From contig CALGGB010000060.1 in the NCBI GenBank assembly GCA_937880925.1, forward strand, positions 1 through 35,103: DNA of 35,103 nucleotides, given 5' to 3'. Position numbers and translations under genes: made by a program. Origin of the DNA: an uncultured Rhodospirillaceae bacterium. GTDB lineage: Bacteria; Pseudomonadota; Alphaproteobacteria; SP197. Shown in pieces: positions 1 to 7,313 of the stretch. Below the pieces are notes generated by a model. The model had not been told where the DNA came from. It did no database searches and saw only the letters and a program-made list of their open reading frames with translations. Position 1 is the first letter of the stretch; the number at the start of each line of letters is the position of its first letter.

Positions 1-432
1 CCCGTCGTCTATCAGTTCTTTCCCAACTCCGGCGTGCTCTCCTCCTCGATCTTCTTCTCGGCCTATACCATCGTGCCCGTGGGGCCCGAGCAGTGTTACC
101 TGGAGCTGCGCACCTGGATGATGCCGCGCGAGAAGCAGGACCCGAGCAAGAAGCCGTCGAAGCCCTCGAGCACGTCGGGCCACGGCTACATCATGCCCGA
201 CGGCAAGCGCTACATCTCGATCGACACGCTCTCGTGCCACGCCATGGAATCGCTCGACTTCCAGATCGAGGACATGTGGGTCTGCGAGCAGCAGCAGAAG
301 GCGCTGCATTCGCCGATGATGAAGGTCGGCCCGCTGGCCGATGTCGGCGAATCCTCGCTCACCTGGTTCCAGGCCAACATCCTGGACTATGTGCCGCTTG
401 AGGGGCCGGGCATGAAGATGGCGGCGGAGTGA
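1..432 (+). CDS. Rieske-type aromatic ring-hydroxylating oxygenase, alpha subunit (C-terminal part)
   Basis: The gene enters from the left edge, so only the last 143 residues are visible and the Rieske [2Fe-2S] domain is outside the window. What is seen matches the C-terminal catalytic domain of ring-hydroxylating oxygenase alpha subunits: a helix reading IEDMWVCEQQQKALHSP, then a segment reading SSLTWFQANILDYV near the end. The family uses a mononuclear iron and electrons passed from a reductase to hydroxylate or demethylate aromatic or quaternary-amine substrates. The substrate cannot be told from this fragment. The stop codon overlaps the GTG start of the next gene by 4 bp (GTGA), so the two are probably co-translated. 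A flavoenzyme of the TMADH/OYE group lies convergently next door. Rieske demethylases and such flavoenzymes co-occur in betaine catabolism, but that link is only suggestive here. Confidence 0.85.
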   Translation, partial: PVVYQFFPNSGVLSSSIFFSAYTIVPVGPEQCYLELRTWMMPREKQDPSKKPSKPSSTSGHGYIMPDGKRYISIDTLSCHAMESLDFQIEDMWVCEQQQKALHSPMMKVGPLADVGESSLTWFQANILDYVPLEGPGMKMAAE

Positions 433-899
433 GCGGGGCGGGCGACCGCCTGACCGTCGCCCCGGAATCGCCCGACACGCCGGAGGCCCGTGCCCTACTG
501 GCCTCTTCGGAAGAGGCGATGAACGCGCTCTACCCGGCCGAAGCGAACTTCATGCTGGATGTGGCGGGGCTGATGGTGCGCGAGGTCACCTTCCTCGTCG
601 CCCGCCGTGACGGCGAGGCCGTGGGCTGTGGCGCGCTCGCCCGGCGCGGCGACTGGGCCGAGATCAAGCGCCTGTTCGTCGCCCCGGTCGCACGCGGCCT
701 TGGCCTGTCGAAGCGGCTGATGGCCGCCCTGGAAGATGCCGCCGCCGCGCAGGGCATCGCGGTCATCCGCCTGGAAACCGGCGACCGCCAGCCCGAGGCG
801 CTGGGCCTCTATCGCACCCTGGGCTACAGCGAATGCGGCGCCTTCGCCGACTATCCGCCGGGACCGCCCAGCCTCTTCTTCGAGAAACGGCTGCTATAG
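429..899 (+). CDS. GNAT-family N-acetyltransferase
   Basis: This 156-residue protein is a single GNAT domain, which transfers an acetyl group from acetyl-CoA to an amine. The central strand and acetyl-CoA loop read RLFVAPVARGLGLSKRLM, matching the R/Q-x-x-G-x-G/A motif A. It is followed by RLETGDRQPEALGLYRTLGY, the usual end of the fold, where the Tyr in LYRTLGY is a frequent general acid. The substrate is not recognisable. The GTG start at 429 overlaps the upstream oxygenase stop (GTGA), which supports an operon and this start. The TAG stop lies in the hexamer CTATAG, which also holds the stop of the convergent flavoenzyme gene, so the two coding regions overlap by six bases. Family call firm; role unknown. 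Confidence 0.88.
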   Translation: MSGAGDRLTVAPESPDTPEARALLASSEEAMNALYPAEANFMLDVAGLMVREVTFLVARRDGEAVGCGALARRGDWAEIKRLFVAPVARGLGLSKRLMAALEDAAAAQGIAVIRLETGDRQPEALGLYRTLGYSECGAFADYPPGPPSLFFEKRLL

Positions 900-2888
900 C
901 GCCACCGCCAGCTTCCTTGCCTCGTAGAACGCCATGCTCGCGGTGCGCGCCGAGACGCTGTCGCCGATGGCGTGGACGTCGAAGGCTTCGGCCTTGAGTT
1001 CGGCGGTCAGCGCGTCCTGCGATGTGTTGGTGGTGGCCAGCACCAGGCTGTCGAAGTCGCGCTTCTCCTTGTCGCCGGTGTAGAGGTTCAGCAGTTCGGC
1101 GGTGTTGCCGCTCCAGGAGAGCAGCGCGGTGGCGAGCATCACCTCGACGCCGGTCTTCATGAAACGCTCGCGCATGGTCTCGCCGGTCTGGCTGAAATCG
1201 AGGGCGGCGCAGGCATGTTCGGCAGCCGTGACGACGGTGACCTCGTGGCGTTGCAAGGCGAGATGCTGGGCGGTGCCGCTGGCGGGCCACCAGCCGTTGA
1301 TGTCGTCGAGCAGCAGGACGCGGCTGCCGGGCACGACCTTGCCTTCGAGCACATCGTGGACCGTGCAGACGTTGTCCTGATCGGCGCCGGGCAGACGATC
1401 GAGATGGGGCAGGATTCTCTGGAAACCGGTGCGGTTGGGGGCAGAGCCGGTCGCCAGGATCACGCTGTCGGGCTCCAGCCCGCGGATCGTCTCCGCAGTG
1501 GCGGTCGTGCGCAGCAAAACGCGAATCTGCAGCTTCTCGATCTGGCCCTGGAACCAGGTGAGGAACTGGCCGATCTCGCCGCGTTCGGGCTGGCCGGCGG
1601 CCAGCCTGAACTGTCCGCCCAGTTCCTCGCCCTGCTCGATCAGCGTCACGCGGTGGCCGCGTTCGGCGGCGACACGGGCGCTTTCCAGCCCCGCGGGGCC
1701 GCCGCCCACGACGACGACATGTCTGGGTTTGTCGGTCGCCGGCGGGCGGTCGCCGCCCCAGATCGTCTCGCGGCTGACCGATGGGTTGATCAGGCAACTG
1801 ATGTGGTAGTCCTTCATGCGCCGGCCGATGCAGAGCTGGTTGCAGCTGATGCAGGGGCGGATGTCCTCGGGTCGGTTCTCGCGCGCCTTGTTGGCGAGAT
1901 GGGGATCGGCGATCTGGCCGCGCACGATGGAGACCAGATCGGCCTTGCCGCCAGCGATGACGTCCTCGGCATTGGCCGGCGTCTTGACGCGCGCCTCGGC
2001 GGTGACGAGAGCATGCCTGGTCACCTCCTTGAACTTTGCGGCGTCCAGCGGGCCGAGCATCATGTCGAAATGGATGCCCGGCACGATCTTGTTGAACTGG
2101 TTGAGATAGCTGCCCGTGCCGCAGGAGAAGTAGTCGATGAGACCGCGCGCATCGAGCCAGGCGACGATCTCCTGCTTGTCCTCGATCGAAAGGCCGCCGG
2201 GATAGGGTTCGGCGCCCGAGATCGTCATGCCGACGATGAAGTCCTTGCCGCAGGCCTTGCGGATGCGTCCGGCGATCTCGGTGGTAAAGCGCAGCCGGTT
2301 CTCCAGGCTGCCGCCCCATTTGTCGCTGCGCCGGTTGGTGATCGGCGACCAGAACTGGTCGAGCAGGCAGTTGTAGCCGGCGAACAGGTCGATACCGTCG
2401 AAACCGCCCTTTTGAACGCGTATCGCCTGGTCGACGAAGGCGGCGATCAGCTCCTCGATCTCGCCCTCGCTCATGGCGTGGCTGCCCCAGGGGTCGTGCA
2501 TGCTGGGCCTGCCCGAGGGCGACCAGTAGGGGCTCCAGGAGTTGTCCTGATCGCCGTGGCCGCCGACATGGTAGATCTGATGGCACATGACGGTGCCTTC
2601 GGCGTGGCACTCGTCGGTGATCCTGCGGAAATGCGGAATGACGCTGTCGTCGTGGCGGAAGTTGCCGCGCGTCAGGATGGCGGTGTCGTGGGGCGGCGTC
2701 GGCTCGACCACGATCATCGCGGCGCCGCCCCGGGCGCGCTCGCGGTAGTAGCCGAAATGCATGTCCGTCGGCAGGCCGTTCTCGGACATGTTGGCGGTGT
2801 GGGCGCCAAAGACGATGCGGCACTTCAGTTCGTGCCCGTTCAGCTTCACCGGACTGAAGAGATGCGGAAACTGCGGATGCTCGGCCAT
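894..2888 (-). CDS. NADH:flavin oxidoreductase of the TMADH / 2,4-dienoyl-CoA reductase type (FMN, [4Fe-4S], FAD/NAD-binding)
   Basis: The 664-residue protein has the trimodular layout of trimethylamine dehydrogenase and 2,4-dienoyl-CoA reductase. An OYE-like FMN TIM barrel (about 1-340) is followed by a [4Fe-4S] cysteine cluster (Cys346, 349, 353 and 365, spacing CxxCxxxCx11C). A dinucleotide-binding module follows, with VVVVGGGPAGLESA near 391-404. Members reduce enoyl-CoAs or oxidatively demethylate amines such as dimethylamine, dimethylglycine or N-methylproline. The substrate is not decided by sequence. The ATG at 2888 was chosen because GGGGAGGG sits about six bases upstream and MAEHPQFPHLFSPVKL is the normal barrel start; the frame stays open further upstream without homology. 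The neighbouring Rieske oxygenase makes a demethylase role possible. Its stop shares CTATAG with the convergent GNAT gene. Confidence 0.88.
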   Translation of the reverse strand: MAEHPQFPHLFSPVKLNGHELKCRIVFGAHTANMSENGLPTDMHFGYYRERARGGAAMIVVEPTPPHDTAILTRGNFRHDDSVIPHFRRITDECHAEGTVMCHQIYHVGGHGDQDNSWSPYWSPSGRPSMHDPWGSHAMSEGEIEELIAAFVDQAIRVQKGGFDGIDLFAGYNCLLDQFWSPITNRRSDKWGGSLENRLRFTTEIAGRIRKACGKDFIVGMTISGAEPYPGGLSIEDKQEIVAWLDARGLIDYFSCGTGSYLNQFNKIVPGIHFDMMLGPLDAAKFKEVTRHALVTAEARVKTPANAEDVIAGGKADLVSIVRGQIADPHLANKARENRPEDIRPCISCNQLCIGRRMKDYHISCLINPSVSRETIWGGDRPPATDKPRHVVVVGGGPAGLESARVAAERGHRVTLIEQGEELGGQFRLAAGQPERGEIGQFLTWFQGQIEKLQIRVLLRTTATAETIRGLEPDSVILATGSAPNRTGFQRILPHLDRLPGADQDNVCTVHDVLEGKVVPGSRVLLLDDINGWWPASGTAQHLALQRHEVTVVTAAEHACAALDFSQTGETMRERFMKTGVEVMLATALLSWSGNTAELLNLYTGDKEKRDFDSLVLATTNTSQDALTAELKAEAFDVHAIGDSVSARTASMAFYEARKLAVAL

Positions 2889-2953
2889 GAACGCCCTCCC
2901 CTGGGGCTGAGTGCAGAGAATCTTAGGCTTGCCGACAGCCGCGGCAAAGAGCT

Positions 2954-3763
2954 TCAGCCGTCGCCGGGTGGCGGGGCGCTGGCGGCGTCGGGCCGCACCA
3001 TTTTCTCGCGTTCGCGGATCTGGTGCATGAAGGCACCGGCGATGATGCCGCTGGGCAGGGCGACCGTGCCCACGCCCAGCACGGCGACCAGACCGGCGAT
3101 GATGCGTCCGGCGATCGTGACCGGATAGACATCGCCGTAACCTACCGAGGTCAGCGTCATGATCGAGAGCCACATGGCATCGCCCACGCTGGCGATCTTT
3201 TCGGGCTGGGCGCCGTGTTCGGCGAGATAGAGGAAGACGCCCGCCAGGTACCACAGCAGAGCTGCCGCGAAGATCGCCGCCATCAGAGGCTGGATTGAAT
3301 CGCGCACGGTGTTGACGATCAGCGAGAATGCCTGGAAGTAGCGCGCTAGCTTGAACAGGCGGATCAGGCGCAACACCCGCAGCCAGGACGGCGCGGGCAG
3401 ACCCAGCACGACGTAGATCAGCTCGGGCATGAAGGCGAGCAGATCGATTGTCACCATGAACCAGTTGGCGCGCAGATAGGCCAGGCGCCCGCCCAGGTGC
3501 TGGTAGCGGCTGTCGGTGCCGGCGACCCAGAGGCGCGCGACGAACTCCACCGCAAAGGCGACGACGATGATGCGGTTGATCCACCAGAAGACCAGCGCGT
3601 CGTGCGGCTCGACTTCGTTTTCGGGATCCATGGTGTAGAGCGCGATCGACAGCAGGATCAGACCGACCAGAATCCAGTTGACCGGGGTCAGGCCGGTACG
3701 GCCATGGGCCTTGCTCTCGAGCTGGCGGTCGAGGGCGCGCTGAAGGCGTGCGAGGGGTCTCAT
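2954..3763 (-). CDS. Voltage-gated-type potassium channel, 6 TM
   Basis: This 269-residue inner-membrane protein has six hydrophobic segments plus a pore loop. S1 is at about 28-45, S2 57-80 and S3 100-120. S4 (about 127-143) has regularly spaced basic residues (RVLRLIRLFKLAR), S5 is 160-181 and S6 221-248. The selectivity filter TSVGYGD is at 205-211, which identifies a K+ channel; the charged S4 suggests voltage sensing. It is short, with no RCK or cyclic-nucleotide-binding domain: the tail after S6 is only about 20 residues, rich in Ala and Pro. The ATG at 3763 has AGGAA about nine bases upstream. It lies 22 bp downstream of the proline iminopeptidase gene on the same strand and may be co-transcribed with it. 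Confidence 0.9.
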   Translation of the reverse strand: MRPLARLQRALDRQLESKAHGRTGLTPVNWILVGLILLSIALYTMDPENEVEPHDALVFWWINRIIVVAFAVEFVARLWVAGTDSRYQHLGGRLAYLRANWFMVTIDLLAFMPELIYVVLGLPAPSWLRVLRLIRLFKLARYFQAFSLIVNTVRDSIQPLMAAIFAAALLWYLAGVFLYLAEHGAQPEKIASVGDAMWLSIMTLTSVGYGDVYPVTIAGRIIAGLVAVLGVGTVALPSGIIAGAFMHQIREREKMVRPDAASAPPPGDG

Positions 3764-3785
3764 GCCGAGGGTTCCTGTGGCGGAC

Positions 3786-4739
3786 TCATCCCAGGCGCTT
3801 GAAATCCTCCATTGCAGCGACCAGCGCAAGGCGGATGTTGCGGTCGAAACAGGAATGCCCGGCATCGGGGATCGGTTGGTAATCGGCCTGTGGCCAGGCC
3901 TTGTGCAAGTCCCAGGCATTGGAGAGCGGGCAGTTGAAGTCGTCCTCGCCGTGCACGATGACCCCCGGAATGGTGTGCAACCGGTGGGCGTTGGCGAGCA
4001 GGCTGCCGGGCGGCAGGAAGATGTGGTTGCGGAAATAGACGATGGAAAGGCGCGCGCCGACGACGTCCATCTCCGGGCTGTCCATGCCTTCCTCGGCGAT
4101 GTCGATGTCGAGGTTGCGGCTTTTGCCCAGGATGTCGGCCTGGTTCATCCAGCCCTTGATCACCGGCCAGTGGACCGCGGGGTCCGGGTCCAGCATGCGC
4201 CGCTCCAGCGCGGCGTCGAGATCGCCGCGCTCGTCCTGCGGCACGGAGGCGACCAGCATCTCCCAGGCCTCCGGGCGGACATGGCGGGAATCGTGGAAGC
4301 CCCAGCGGTTCTCGATCGTCCGGCCCAGCGAAATACCGCGCACCACCAGGCCCAGGCAGCGCTCCGGGTGGGCCTCGCCATAGGCCAGCGCCAGTGCGCT
4401 GCCCCAGGAGCCGCCGAAGACGATCCAGCGTTCGATGCCGAACAGTTCGCGCAACTGCTCGATGTCGCCGATCAGGTGCGGTGTGGTGTTGTCCTTCAGT
4501 TCGCCCAGCGGCGTCGAGCGCCAGGTGCCGCGCTGGTCGAAGGCGATGACCCGGTAGTGCGCGGGATCGAAGAAACGCCGGATGTGGCTCGACCAGGGCG
4601 AACCCGGCCCGCCGTGCAGGAAGACCACGGGCACGCCATGGGGATTGCCGCTCTGCTCGACATGCAGCGTGTGCAGGGCATCGACCGCTACCTTGCGCAC
4701 GTCGAAGGGTTCGATGGGGGGATAGAGATCGTGCTGCAT
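3786..4739 (-). CDS. pip: Proline iminopeptidase (alpha/beta hydrolase)
   Basis: The 317-residue protein is an alpha/beta hydrolase of the prolyl aminopeptidase family (peptidase S33), which removes N-terminal proline from peptides in the cytoplasm. The oxyanion motif HGGPG is at 42-46, the family DQRG segment at 68-71, and the nucleophile elbow GGSWGS puts the catalytic serine at 111. The acid is probably Asp267 (in HGEDDF) and the base His295 (in DAGHSCF). The first residues, MQHDLYPPIEPF, are the normal family N-terminus, so the ATG at 4739 is secure. It is transcribed leftwards ahead of the K+ channel gene and diverges from the small membrane protein gene at 4845. The DQRG loop continues TWRSTP where many members have SGRSTP, which is minor. 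Confidence 0.92.
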   Translation of the reverse strand: MQHDLYPPIEPFDVRKVAVDALHTLHVEQSGNPHGVPVVFLHGGPGSPWSSHIRRFFDPAHYRVIAFDQRGTWRSTPLGELKDNTTPHLIGDIEQLRELFGIERWIVFGGSWGSALALAYGEAHPERCLGLVVRGISLGRTIENRWGFHDSRHVRPEAWEMLVASVPQDERGDLDAALERRMLDPDPAVHWPVIKGWMNQADILGKSRNLDIDIAEEGMDSPEMDVVGARLSIVYFRNHIFLPPGSLLANAHRLHTIPGVIVHGEDDFNCPLSNAWDLHKAWPQADYQPIPDAGHSCFDRNIRLALVAAMEDFKRLG

Positions 4740-4844
4740 GGCAATTCCGCGTCGAATAGAAGAGGCCGGTGACCATCCTTCCTGGCGCCGGCCTTGGCAA
4801 GGCTGCGCGGACCAAGCCATCATGGCGCAGCAGCAGGAGCAGTC

Positions 4845-5063
4845 ATGCCGGTTTATGTCGTCGAGAGCGCCGACGAGCGCGTCTTTACCATCGATGCCGA
4901 CACGCCCGAGGACGCCGTGGCGGAGCTTGCGCGCAGCCGGCGCCTGGCCCCGTCGTCGCTGCGCGTGGTGCCGACACCGCGTGAGGAAAGGGAGTGGGGG
5001 CGGCCCATCCTCTACGCTTCTCTGTTGCTTCTGGGGGCCTTCGTTCTGGTGCTCGCCCTGTAA
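4845..5063 (+). CDS. Small single-pass membrane protein, uncharacterised
   Basis: This 72-residue protein starts at an ATG with AGGAG five bases upstream, strong support for a small gene. Residues 1-45 look like a small soluble alpha/beta unit (MPVYVVESADERVFTIDADT, then a DAVAELARS helix). Residues 54-72 are a continuous hydrophobic helix ending at the C-terminus, so it should be anchored in the inner membrane by its tail. I do not recognise a family. It diverges from the proline iminopeptidase gene across 105 bp and precedes the phytanoyl-CoA dioxygenase-family gene by 84 bp. Base composition resembles the neighbours. Confidence 0.65.
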   Translation: MPVYVVESADERVFTIDADTPEDAVAELARSRRLAPSSLRVVPTPREEREWGRPILYASLLLLGAFVLVLAL

Positions 5064-5147
5064 GCAATACGCGCTGTGGTTGACGGATGGAGCTGCCGCG
5101 GGCGACCCTATGGGGGCCTGCCGCATAACCACCTGGAGAGTAAGTCC

Positions 5148-5957
5148 TTGGAATTACAGAGATTTAGCAAGAACGCCGCAGTTGACGACATCGTCAATGC
5201 GTTGCGGCGGGACGGCGCTGCCGTCATCGAGAACCTCGTGGGGGAGGCCATCGTCGACGATCTGAAGAGCGACCTGCGCGAGCCCTTCGATACCCTGGGA
5301 CGGGAAACCGAGAACGATTTCAACGGCTACAGGACCCTGCGCATCAACAGCGTCCTGGAGCTTTCGCGGACCTCCGCGGAACTGATCGGCCATGCCAAGG
5401 CAAAGGCCGTGATGGACGAGATTCTTCTGGAATACTGCAAGTCCTATCGCATCGGTTCCTGCACCGCGATCGAGATTCATCCGGGCGAAAAGGACCAGGT
5501 CCTGCACCGCGACGACAGCATCTATCCCGTGCGCATGCCGGGCCTGGAGATGCAGATGAGCGTGATGTGGGCGCTCGACGACTTCACCATCGAGAATGGC
5601 GCCACCCGAGTGGTGCCCGGCAGCCATCGCTGGATCGAGCCGCGCGATGTGCGCGAGGGTGACGAGATCGTCCAGGCGCCAATGTCCAAGGGGTCAGCCC
5701 TGTTCTACCTGGGCTCGACCCAGCACGGCGGCGGCGGCAACAACTCCGACGAGACGCGCGCGGGGCTGGTCAACACCTATGCCTTGGGCTGGCTGCGCCA
5801 GGAAGTGAACCAGTATCTCTCAATTCCCCAGGAGGTGGTGCTGAGTTATCCGCGTCACATCCAGGAACTGATCGGTTATGCCGGCCACGGCGATGACCTG
5901 GGCTGGTATCCCAATCCCGAAGGCGAAGGCTGGCTGCCCGGTTACACCGAGAGCTGA
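5148..5957 (+). CDS. Phytanoyl-CoA dioxygenase (PhyH)-family Fe(II)/2-oxoglutarate enzyme
   Basis: The product, 269 residues from the chosen start, is a double-stranded beta-helix oxygenase of the PhyH family, which hydroxylates a small molecule using Fe(II) and 2-oxoglutarate. Iron ligands are His120 and Asp122 (LHRDD) and His193 (STQHGG). Arg204 (DETRAG) is placed to bind the 2-oxoglutarate carboxylate. NGATRVVPGSHRW (150-162) is the characteristic family segment. I place the start at TTG 5148 because GGAGAG lies about seven bases upstream and the protein then begins directly with family-like sequence. A GTG at 5076 in frame would add 24 residues without resemblance to the family. The substrate is unknown. 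The intergenic stretch after it holds two hairpins. Confidence 0.85.
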   Translation: MELQRFSKNAAVDDIVNALRRDGAAVIENLVGEAIVDDLKSDLREPFDTLGRETENDFNGYRTLRINSVLELSRTSAELIGHAKAKAVMDEILLEYCKSYRIGSCTAIEIHPGEKDQVLHRDDSIYPVRMPGLEMQMSVMWALDDFTIENGATRVVPGSHRWIEPRDVREGDEIVQAPMSKGSALFYLGSTQHGGGGNNSDETRAGLVNTYALGWLRQEVNQYLSIPQEVVLSYPRHIQELIGYAGHGDDLGWYPNPEGEGWLPGYTES

Positions 5958-5969
5958 TCCGACATGCTT

Positions 5970-5989
5970 CAGCGCACCACGGTGCGCTG
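5970..5989. repeat. Perfect 20-bp hairpin just after the phyH-like gene
   Basis: CAGCGCACC and GGTGCGCTG are perfect 9-base arms around AC, beginning 12 bases after the stop codon. As RNA this folds as an 8-bp stem with a CACG tetraloop. There is no T-run behind it, so it may protect the 3' end or work together with the larger hairpin that follows. Confidence 0.45.
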
Positions 5990-5996
5990 CGCTGTG

Positions 5997-6048
5997 ATCG
6001 GCCATGACGGTGCGCGCCCCCCCAGGACGCGCTACCGTCATGGCCGAT
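5997..6048 (+). terminator. Long hairpin between the phyH-like gene and the amidohydrolase gene
   Basis: ATCGGCCATGACGGT (5997-6011) and its exact reverse complement (6034-6048) form a 15-bp stem. Four more pairs (GCGC/GCGC) extend it inwards across a one-base bulge. CTTTTG follows within five bases. The structure can stop transcription leaving the phyH-like gene, or act as a regulatory leader, since the amidohydrolase ATG is only 22 bases beyond it. A terminator is the simpler reading; a long palindromic operator is the alternative. Confidence 0.45.
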
Positions 6049-6070
6049 GGCTTTTGAGGGAGAGAAAGGC

Positions 6071-7270
6071 ATGAGCGAATTCGTGATCGCGGGCGCGCGG
6101 CCCTGGGGCGGAGAGCCCTGCGACGTCCTGGTGCGCGACGGCCGTATCGCCGCGCGCGGCAAGACCGTGGACGCCGCGCCCCAAGCGCGGCGGATCGACG
6201 GGGCCGGCTGCATGCTGCTGCCTGGACTCATCGATGCCCACACCCATCTCGACAAGACACTGATCGGCCTGCCCTGGCACGCCCATCGTGCCGGACCGAA
6301 CCTGATCGACAAGATCACCAACGAACGCGCCGTGATGGCCGAACTGGGCCTCGATCCCGCGCTGCAGTCGGCACGCATGGTGCGCCACATGCTCAGCCGC
6401 GGCACCACGGCGATCCGCAGCCACGTCGACATCGGCCTCGACAACAAGCTTTCCCACTTCCACGGCGTCGCCAGGACACGCGATGCCGACGCGGCGCTCT
6501 CGACCATCCAGATCGTCGCCTTTCCGCAGACCGGGATGCTGACCCAGCCGGGTGTCACCGAACTGATGGAGGAGGCGGTGAAGGAGGGTGCCAACGCCGT
6601 CGGCGGCCTCGATCCCATCGGCATCGACCGCGATCCCAAGGGGCAGCTCGACGCCATCTTCGCCATCGCTGGCCGCCACGGCTGCGAGATCGACATCCAC
6701 CTTCACGATATGGGGGAGATCGGCGCCATCACCGTGGAGATGATGGCCGAACGCACGCTCGCCCTGGGCCTGCAGGGCAAGGTGACGGTGAGCCACGGCT
6801 ACTTCCTGGGCGACATGGGCCATGGACGGCTGAAGGGTATCGTCGAGAAGCTGGTCGAAGCCGACATCGCGGTGATGACCGCGGGCTGCCCGGGCCGCTG
6901 GCCGATCCCGCCGATCTCGAAACTGGTGGATGCCGGCGTGCGCATGTTCTCGGGGTCCGACGGCGTGCGCGATTCCTGGGGGCCGCTCAACAACGGCGAC
7001 ATGCTGGAGCGCGCCTACCAGCTTGCCTGGCAGAGCGACTACGACCGCGATCCCGACATCGAAACCTGCCTGAAGCTCGCCACCTTCGGCGGCGCCCGGG
7101 CCATGGGCCTGAAGGACTACGGCCTCGATGTCGGTTGCCGCGCCGATCTGGTGCTGGTCGCCGCCGAGACCGCCGCCGAGGCCGTCTGCTACCACCCGCC
7201 GCGCCGCCTGGTGATGACCGGCGGCCGCATCGTCGTCGAGGACGGCAGGCTGCTGCTCGACATGCCGTGA
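6071..7270 (+). CDS. Cytosine-deaminase-like amidohydrolase
   Basis: The 399-residue protein is a metal-dependent amidohydrolase closest to the CodA branch, which hydrolyses cyclic amidines or N-substituted rings. Visible active-site positions, aligned from memory of E. coli CodA, are His57 and His59 (DAHTHLDK), Gln153 (AFPQTG), His210, His242 (SHGYFLGDM) and Asp297 (SGSDGVRDSW). Where CodA has its catalytic glutamate (HCDE) this protein has HLHD, that is Asp213. The natural substrate may therefore not be cytosine. The ATG at 6071 has a purine-rich stretch (GAGAGAAAGG) upstream. An in-frame ATG at 6047 lies inside the preceding hairpin and is less likely. The gene converges with the TPR gene over a hairpin at 7279-7306. 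Confidence 0.85.
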   Translation: MSEFVIAGARPWGGEPCDVLVRDGRIAARGKTVDAAPQARRIDGAGCMLLPGLIDAHTHLDKTLIGLPWHAHRAGPNLIDKITNERAVMAELGLDPALQSARMVRHMLSRGTTAIRSHVDIGLDNKLSHFHGVARTRDADAALSTIQIVAFPQTGMLTQPGVTELMEEAVKEGANAVGGLDPIGIDRDPKGQLDAIFAIAGRHGCEIDIHLHDMGEIGAITVEMMAERTLALGLQGKVTVSHGYFLGDMGHGRLKGIVEKLVEADIAVMTAGCPGRWPIPPISKLVDAGVRMFSGSDGVRDSWGPLNNGDMLERAYQLAWQSDYDRDPDIETCLKLATFGGARAMGLKDYGLDVGCRADLVLVAAETAAEAVCYHPPRRLVMTGGRIVVEDGRLLLDMP

Positions 7271-7278
7271 GCACGATG

Positions 7279-7306
7279 CCGGCCGGGACGTCACCGCCCC
7301 GGCCGG
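7279..7306. terminator. Bidirectional hairpin terminator between convergent genes
   Basis: CCGGCCGGG (7279-7287) and CCCGGCCGG (7298-7306) are perfect 9-bp arms with a 10-base loop, followed by TTTG on the plus strand. It sits exactly between the converging stop codons of the amidohydrolase and TPR genes, where a shared terminator is expected. Confidence 0.6.
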
Positions 7307-7313
7307 TTTGCAC

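Noticed and set aside
1-2888. Rieske oxygenase plus flavoenzyme as a stachydrine/betaine demethylation operon
   Set aside because: The genes converge rather than form an operon, the oxygenase is only a fragment here, and nothing visible fixes the substrate of either.
972-3128. 718-residue plus-strand open frame opposite the flavoenzyme gene
   Set aside because: It is antisense to a clear enzyme gene, has low-complexity composition typical of GC-rich shadow frames, and resembles no family.
894-3584. Long minus-strand reading of 896 residues joining channel-region sequence to the flavoenzyme
   Set aside because: The first 232 residues are the out-of-frame shadow of the K+ channel gene. The flavoenzyme has its own ATG and ribosome site at 2888.
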